Positions 61,151-64,000 of a stretch of DNA of 64,000 nucleotides are shown in pieces. Both the position numbers and the translations under genes were made by a program. Below the pieces are notes generated by a model. That model ran no database searches. It was not told the origin of the DNA and worked only from the letters and a program-made list of their open reading frames with translations. Source of the DNA: Paracoccaceae bacterium (lineage in GTDB: Bacteria > Pseudomonadota > Alphaproteobacteria > Rhodobacterales > Rhodobacteraceae); NCBI GenBank assembly GCA_022448245.1, contig JAKVCO010000002.1, positions 123,473 to 187,472 on the forward strand. The letters run 5' to 3'. How positions within the stretch are numbered: position 1 is the stretch's first letter; every line of letters starts with the position of its first letter.

Positions 61151-62151
61151 CACTTCAGCTCCTCCATGCGTGCAAAGACATCAACGCCCAGCTGCTGGTA
61201 GAGGTCAATGAGATCGACGAGCACCCAATTCTCCCGGATCAGCCCGTTCTCCACGCGCCAGAAATCGAGCGACTTCAACGTGATCTCGCGCCCCACACCC
61301 GGGAGACCTAGCCACCCGGCGTCCGAGACGGTCTGACGCATATTGGGCCAGCCCGTGACCCCCACATAGTCGCCCTCGGCAAAGAAATGATAGACCATCT
61401 CTTCGCGGTACTTCCCGCGGTTCGGCATCGCGGCCAGAAACGGAATCTGGTGGTGCCGTCGGAACCCCTCAATGCCGCGCGCGGTGCCAATGCCAGCAGG
61501 CCCGTACCAATGCATCTTGGGGTGCCAGTAGCGCGGCATTTCCATCACCTCAGGTCCTCCTTCCGAGGGGTGCCGAGACATCGCGCCGAGCATATCAAGC
61601 ACCAACTGCTTGGCTGCCGCCCCGTCTCCACCCGGTGACAAGCCATCCGCTGTTGCAGGCCCCGGCACGCACCACTCGCGCCCCAAGGAGGGCACCATGG
61701 GCCAAGCGCCCGCCTGCATCATCACCTCGGGAATATCCCAGCCGAACTGCGTCTCCACGATCTTGTCGCCGTCCATCCGGAAGAATTCGTGAAAACGCAT
61801 GTGCACCGTGCGCTTCCTGGCGGGAATCCCCATCCAATCGGAGGTGAAGGTAGCGGTGTAATAACCCGCCTCCCCAACCCAGTTGAGGCCCTGCCCATCC
61901 ACACCGGAAATGGAGATATAGCGGCGCCGCTCAAAATCAGGCCAGGCCCGCGCAAGCTCCGCATAGACATCCCAAAGCCCCGCCGCATCACGCGTTCCGA
62001 ATGGCTCCGGCATCCGGCAGATCGCCCCATCCAGAACATCGACCGGCCCCTGATAGTCGTAAAGCGCCGCCGCAAAGGCCGCCACGGCCCCGCTTTCTCT
62101 GTGCGCTGTACTTCGGGGGTCTGGGGGCTGGCCCCCGGCCATTCTCGACAT
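61150..62151 (-). CDS. SnoaL/NTF2-like protein 2 of the catabolic cluster
   Basis: A 333-residue double NTF2-like protein: residues about 20-150 (GAVAAFAAALYDYQGPVDVL, AYAELARAW-type helix, TFTSDWMGIPARKR) and about 195-325 (MPRYWHPKMHWYGPAGIGTA, GVTGWPNMRQTVSDA, ITLKSLDFWRVENGLIREN). Its start overlaps the HisD-like stop (TGATG). The first 15 codons consist of a GC-rich repeat-like sequence. Together with the protein at 57396 it marks the cluster; function unknown. Confidence 0.75.
   Translation of the reverse strand: MSRMAGGQPPDPRSTAHRESGAVAAFAAALYDYQGPVDVLDGAICRMPEPFGTRDAAGLWDVYAELARAWPDFERRRYISISGVDGQGLNWVGEAGYYTATFTSDWMGIPARKRTVHMRFHEFFRMDGDKIVETQFGWDIPEVMMQAGAWPMVPSLGREWCVPGPATADGLSPGGDGAAAKQLVLDMLGAMSRHPSEGGPEVMEMPRYWHPKMHWYGPAGIGTARGIEGFRRHHQIPFLAAMPNRGKYREEMVYHFFAEGDYVGVTGWPNMRQTVSDAGWLGLPGVGREITLKSLDFWRVENGLIRENWVLVDLIDLYQQLGVDVFARMEELK
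62108..62142 (-). repeat. GC-rich palindromic element inside the NTF2 gene start
   Basis: GGCCGGGGGCCAGCCCCCAG followed by ACCCCCGAAGTAC. From memory it resembles the small intergenic repeat common in Rhodobacteraceae genomes. Here it provides codons 4-15 of the protein (MAGGQPPDPRST). Confidence 0.4.
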
Positions 62152-63476
62152 CACTCCGCCGCGTCGCGGTAAGGCGCGCCCTCGCCATAGGGCACGTTTA
62201 GCCCGCCATAGCGACGAACGCGAACGTTGCACTGCTCGGCGTGCCCCACAAAGCCTTCCAGCATGCAAAGCCGCGAGCCGTATTCGCCCACAAGCGTCGC
62301 CGCCTCATCGGTGGTGACCTTCTGGTAGGAATGCGTCTTGATGAACTTCCCGACCCAGAGACCGCCGGTGTAACGCCCCGCCTTCTTCGTCGGCAGCGTG
62401 TGGTTCGTGCCGATCACCTTATCGCCGTTGGCAACATTGGTGCGCGGCCCCAGGAAAAGCGCGCCATAGGACGTCATGTTCTCCAGGAACCAATCGTCAC
62501 GGTCCGTCATCACCTGAATATGCTCGGAGGCGATATCCTCGGACACAGCCAACATCTCATCATAGCTGTCGCACAAGATGATCTCACCATACTCATCCCA
62601 GCTCACCCGCGCCGTCTCGGCGGTGGGCAGAATGCCCAAGATGCGGTCGATCTCCGACATCGTGTCTTCGGCGAGCTTGCGGGAATTCGTGATGAGCACT
62701 GCAGGCGAGTTGTAGCCGTGCTCGGCCTGCCCAAGGAGGTCGGTCGCACACATCTCGCCATCCACGCTCTCATCCGCGATCACGCAAGTCTCGGTCGGCC
62801 CAGCAAAGAGATCGATCCCCACGCGCCCAAAGAGCTGGCGTTTGGCTTCGGCCACGAAGGCGTTGCCCGGTCCAACAAGCATATCGACAGGCTTGACGCT
62901 TTCCGTCCCGAGCGCCATCGCGCCTACGGCCTGAACACCACCAAGAACGAGGATCTCGTCAGCACCGCCCTCGTGCATTGCGGCAACGATCGCCGGATGG
63001 GGCGCGCCGTTCACAGGAGGCGCAGATGCAACGACGCGCTTCACACCCGCCACCTTCGCCGTCAGCACCGACATATGCGCAGAGGCCACCATGGGGAACT
63101 TACCGCCGGGCACGTAGCAGCCCACGGAGTTCACGGGGATGTTCTTATGGCCAAGGATCACGCCCGGCATGGTTTCGACTTCCACGTCCGTCATCGAGGC
63201 CTTCTGAGCCTCAGCGAAACGACGGATCTGCGCTTGAGCGAAGCGAATGTCGTCCATCTCGCGCGTCGTGACCTTTTGCATGGCCGCTTCGATCTCTGAC
63301 GGGGTCAGAGCAAAAGCCTTGGGCTCGTACTTGTCGAATTTCGCGCTGAGAACTTTGACCGCTGCATCGCCACGCTTCTCGATATCGCCGAGAATGCCTT
63401 CAACAATACCGCGCACCTTTGCGTCGTCTTCGGCCCGCTCTTCCACAGATTTACCGCGCTTGAGATATTCTGCCAT
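62151..63476 (-). CDS. HisD-family dehydrogenase, HpsN-like
   Basis: A 441-residue NAD- and zinc-dependent dehydrogenase of the histidinol dehydrogenase family: [87 protein letters not shown]. It is not in a his operon. Homologues in roseobacters include HpsN, sulfopropanediol 3-dehydrogenase, so it probably oxidises a hydroxylated compound to a carboxylate. Start MAEYLKRG at 63476; the frame upstream is open without family support. A LacI-type palindrome lies 63 bases upstream. Confidence 0.9.
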   Translation of the reverse strand: MAEYLKRGKSVEERAEDDAKVRGIVEGILGDIEKRGDAAVKVLSAKFDKYEPKAFALTPSEIEAAMQKVTTREMDDIRFAQAQIRRFAEAQKASMTDVEVETMPGVILGHKNIPVNSVGCYVPGGKFPMVASAHMSVLTAKVAGVKRVVASAPPVNGAPHPAIVAAMHEGGADEILVLGGVQAVGAMALGTESVKPVDMLVGPGNAFVAEAKRQLFGRVGIDLFAGPTETCVIADESVDGEMCATDLLGQAEHGYNSPAVLITNSRKLAEDTMSEIDRILGILPTAETARVSWDEYGEIILCDSYDEMLAVSEDIASEHIQVMTDRDDWFLENMTSYGALFLGPRTNVANGDKVIGTNHTLPTKKAGRYTGGLWVGKFIKTHSYQKVTTDEAATLVGEYGSRLCMLEGFVGHAEQCNVRVRRYGGLNVPYGEGAPYRDAAE

Positions 63477-63538
63477 GCCGTCCTCCATCATCTGAGTCAG
63501 GCCACAGGATACCTTAACGGCATCCTGCCTCAAGCAAT

Positions 63539-63558
63539 TTTTGCATACGTTTGCAAAA
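63539..63558. promoter_or_regulatory. LacI-type operator upstream of the HisD-like gene
   Basis: TTTTGCATACGTTTGCAAAA is a 20-base palindrome with 9 of 10 matched pairs and the central CG typical of LacI/GalR operators. It sits between the MFS stop and the HisD-like gene and a LacI regulator is encoded in the same cluster. Confidence 0.75.
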
Positions 63559-64000
63559 TCACGGCCGCGCGATCACCCGGCTGGCCATCGGACGGTAGAT
63601 CACGAGCAAAGCGAAGATTGAGACGACGAAGATCGCGGCGGGGACAAGCGTCATGGAATAGTGCAGCGCGTCAACGGCTTGCGGCACCTGTTCGACCCTG
63701 CCTTCGGTCGTGGATTGCCAGCCCCAAAGCGCCAGGATCAGGCCCATGGCACCGGGCGCGAGCGCGTTGGCCAGCTTTTGCCCAAAGAGCCAGATGGCCG
63801 AGAACGCGCCCTCGATGGCCTCGCCCGTCTCGTTACGGGTTACATCCATGAGGTCAGGATACATGGCCCAAGGGATCTGCTGGTAGGAACCATTGGTGAA
63901 GCCCGCGATCAGAAAGAGGACAGCGACGGTGGTAACATTCGTGGACGGCAGCGCCTGATAGAGTGCCAGCAAGAGCCCTATATAGGCCACAAGCCCCACG
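63559..64000 (-). CDS. MFS/GPH-family sugar-type cation symporter (partial)
   Basis: Only the C-terminal 147 or so residues are inside the window; the start lies beyond 64000. Hydrophobic spans ([56 protein letters not shown]) and [20 protein letters not shown] match the glycoside-pentoside-hexuronide:cation symporter group. It is the likely importer for the cluster's substrate, expressed upstream of the HisD-like gene. Confidence 0.8.
   Translation of the reverse strand, partial: VGLVAYIGLLLALYQALPSTNVTTVAVLFLIAGFTNGSYQQIPWAMYPDLMDVTRNETGEAIEGAFSAIWLFGQKLANALAPGAMGLILALWGWQSTTEGRVEQVPQAVDALHYSMTLVPAAIFVVSIFALLVIYRPMASRVIARP

Noticed and set aside
62151-63476. Histidine biosynthesis gene hisD
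   Set aside because: The family matches, but no other his gene is present and the neighbours are catabolic, so a biosynthetic role is not supported.

Overview
The window reads as a chromosomal segment of a marine alphaproteobacterium of the Rhodobacteraceae (Roseobacter group). The evidence is high GC, dense ATGA/TGATG-coupled genes, a SAM-II riboswitch in front of metZ, a phaC/phaP/phaR/phaZ polyhydroxybutyrate locus, a DUF2842-purA pair, a NuoE-NuoF-type fusion, and a HisD-like dehydrogenase cluster of the kind common in roseobacters. No rRNA, tRNA, CRISPR array, transposase or phage gene was recognised. The first 78 bases are pure C and are almost certainly an assembly artefact.

Layout. 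0.1-3.2 kb: folE2, a GNAT gene and metZ, with metZ under a SAM-II riboswitch plus intrinsic terminator. 3.2-5.1 kb: two paralogous small secreted proteins whose 132-bp leaders are also duplicated, flanking a frameshifted glutathione S-transferase gene. 5.5-15.4 kb: housekeeping genes (yciB, two membrane proteins, ftsY, a NuoE/NuoF fusion, xseA, purD, a 2Fe-2S ferredoxin). 15.4-19.4 kb: a DnaE2 C-terminal remnant, a lipoprotein, a ThDP enzyme, and a small lower-GC array of two membrane/PH-like genes with a second copy of the ThDP-gene 3' end between them. 19.4-25.5 kb: a Do-type protease, a stop-interrupted Popeye-like gene, DUF2065, hflC, hflK and gor. 25.6-37.5 kb: rpiA, sdaA, a DMT exporter, thiN, a 753-aa acidic protein, DUF2842, purA, secG, pyrG and a TerB/DUF1330/TerB/PhnD-like string.

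38.2-48.4 kb is one long co-directional block: a polar amino-acid-type ABC transporter, two glutamine-synthetase-like ligases around a class I amidotransferase, a GNAT, a PuuB-like oxidase and a class III aminotransferase. It looks like uptake and gamma-glutamyl-type catabolism of an amine, most likely a polyamine. 48.4-53 kb is the PHB locus, with a CTGC-N3-GCAG PhaR-type site before the phasin gene. 53-57 kb holds a MetE-like/hydrolase pair and tandem LysM-plus-solute-binding proteins, one of them frameshifted. 57.4-64 kb is a tightly coupled catabolic cluster (two SnoaL/NTF2-like proteins, LacI regulator, SDR, M15-like protein, VOC protein, HisD/HpsN-like dehydrogenase, sugar-type MFS symporter) with a good LacI-type operator before the dehydrogenase. 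Its substrate is not known.

Three genes are broken by a single indel or stop (GST, Popeye-like, LysM-SBP). Together with the poly-C start this means sequence quality should be checked before treating them as true pseudogenes.
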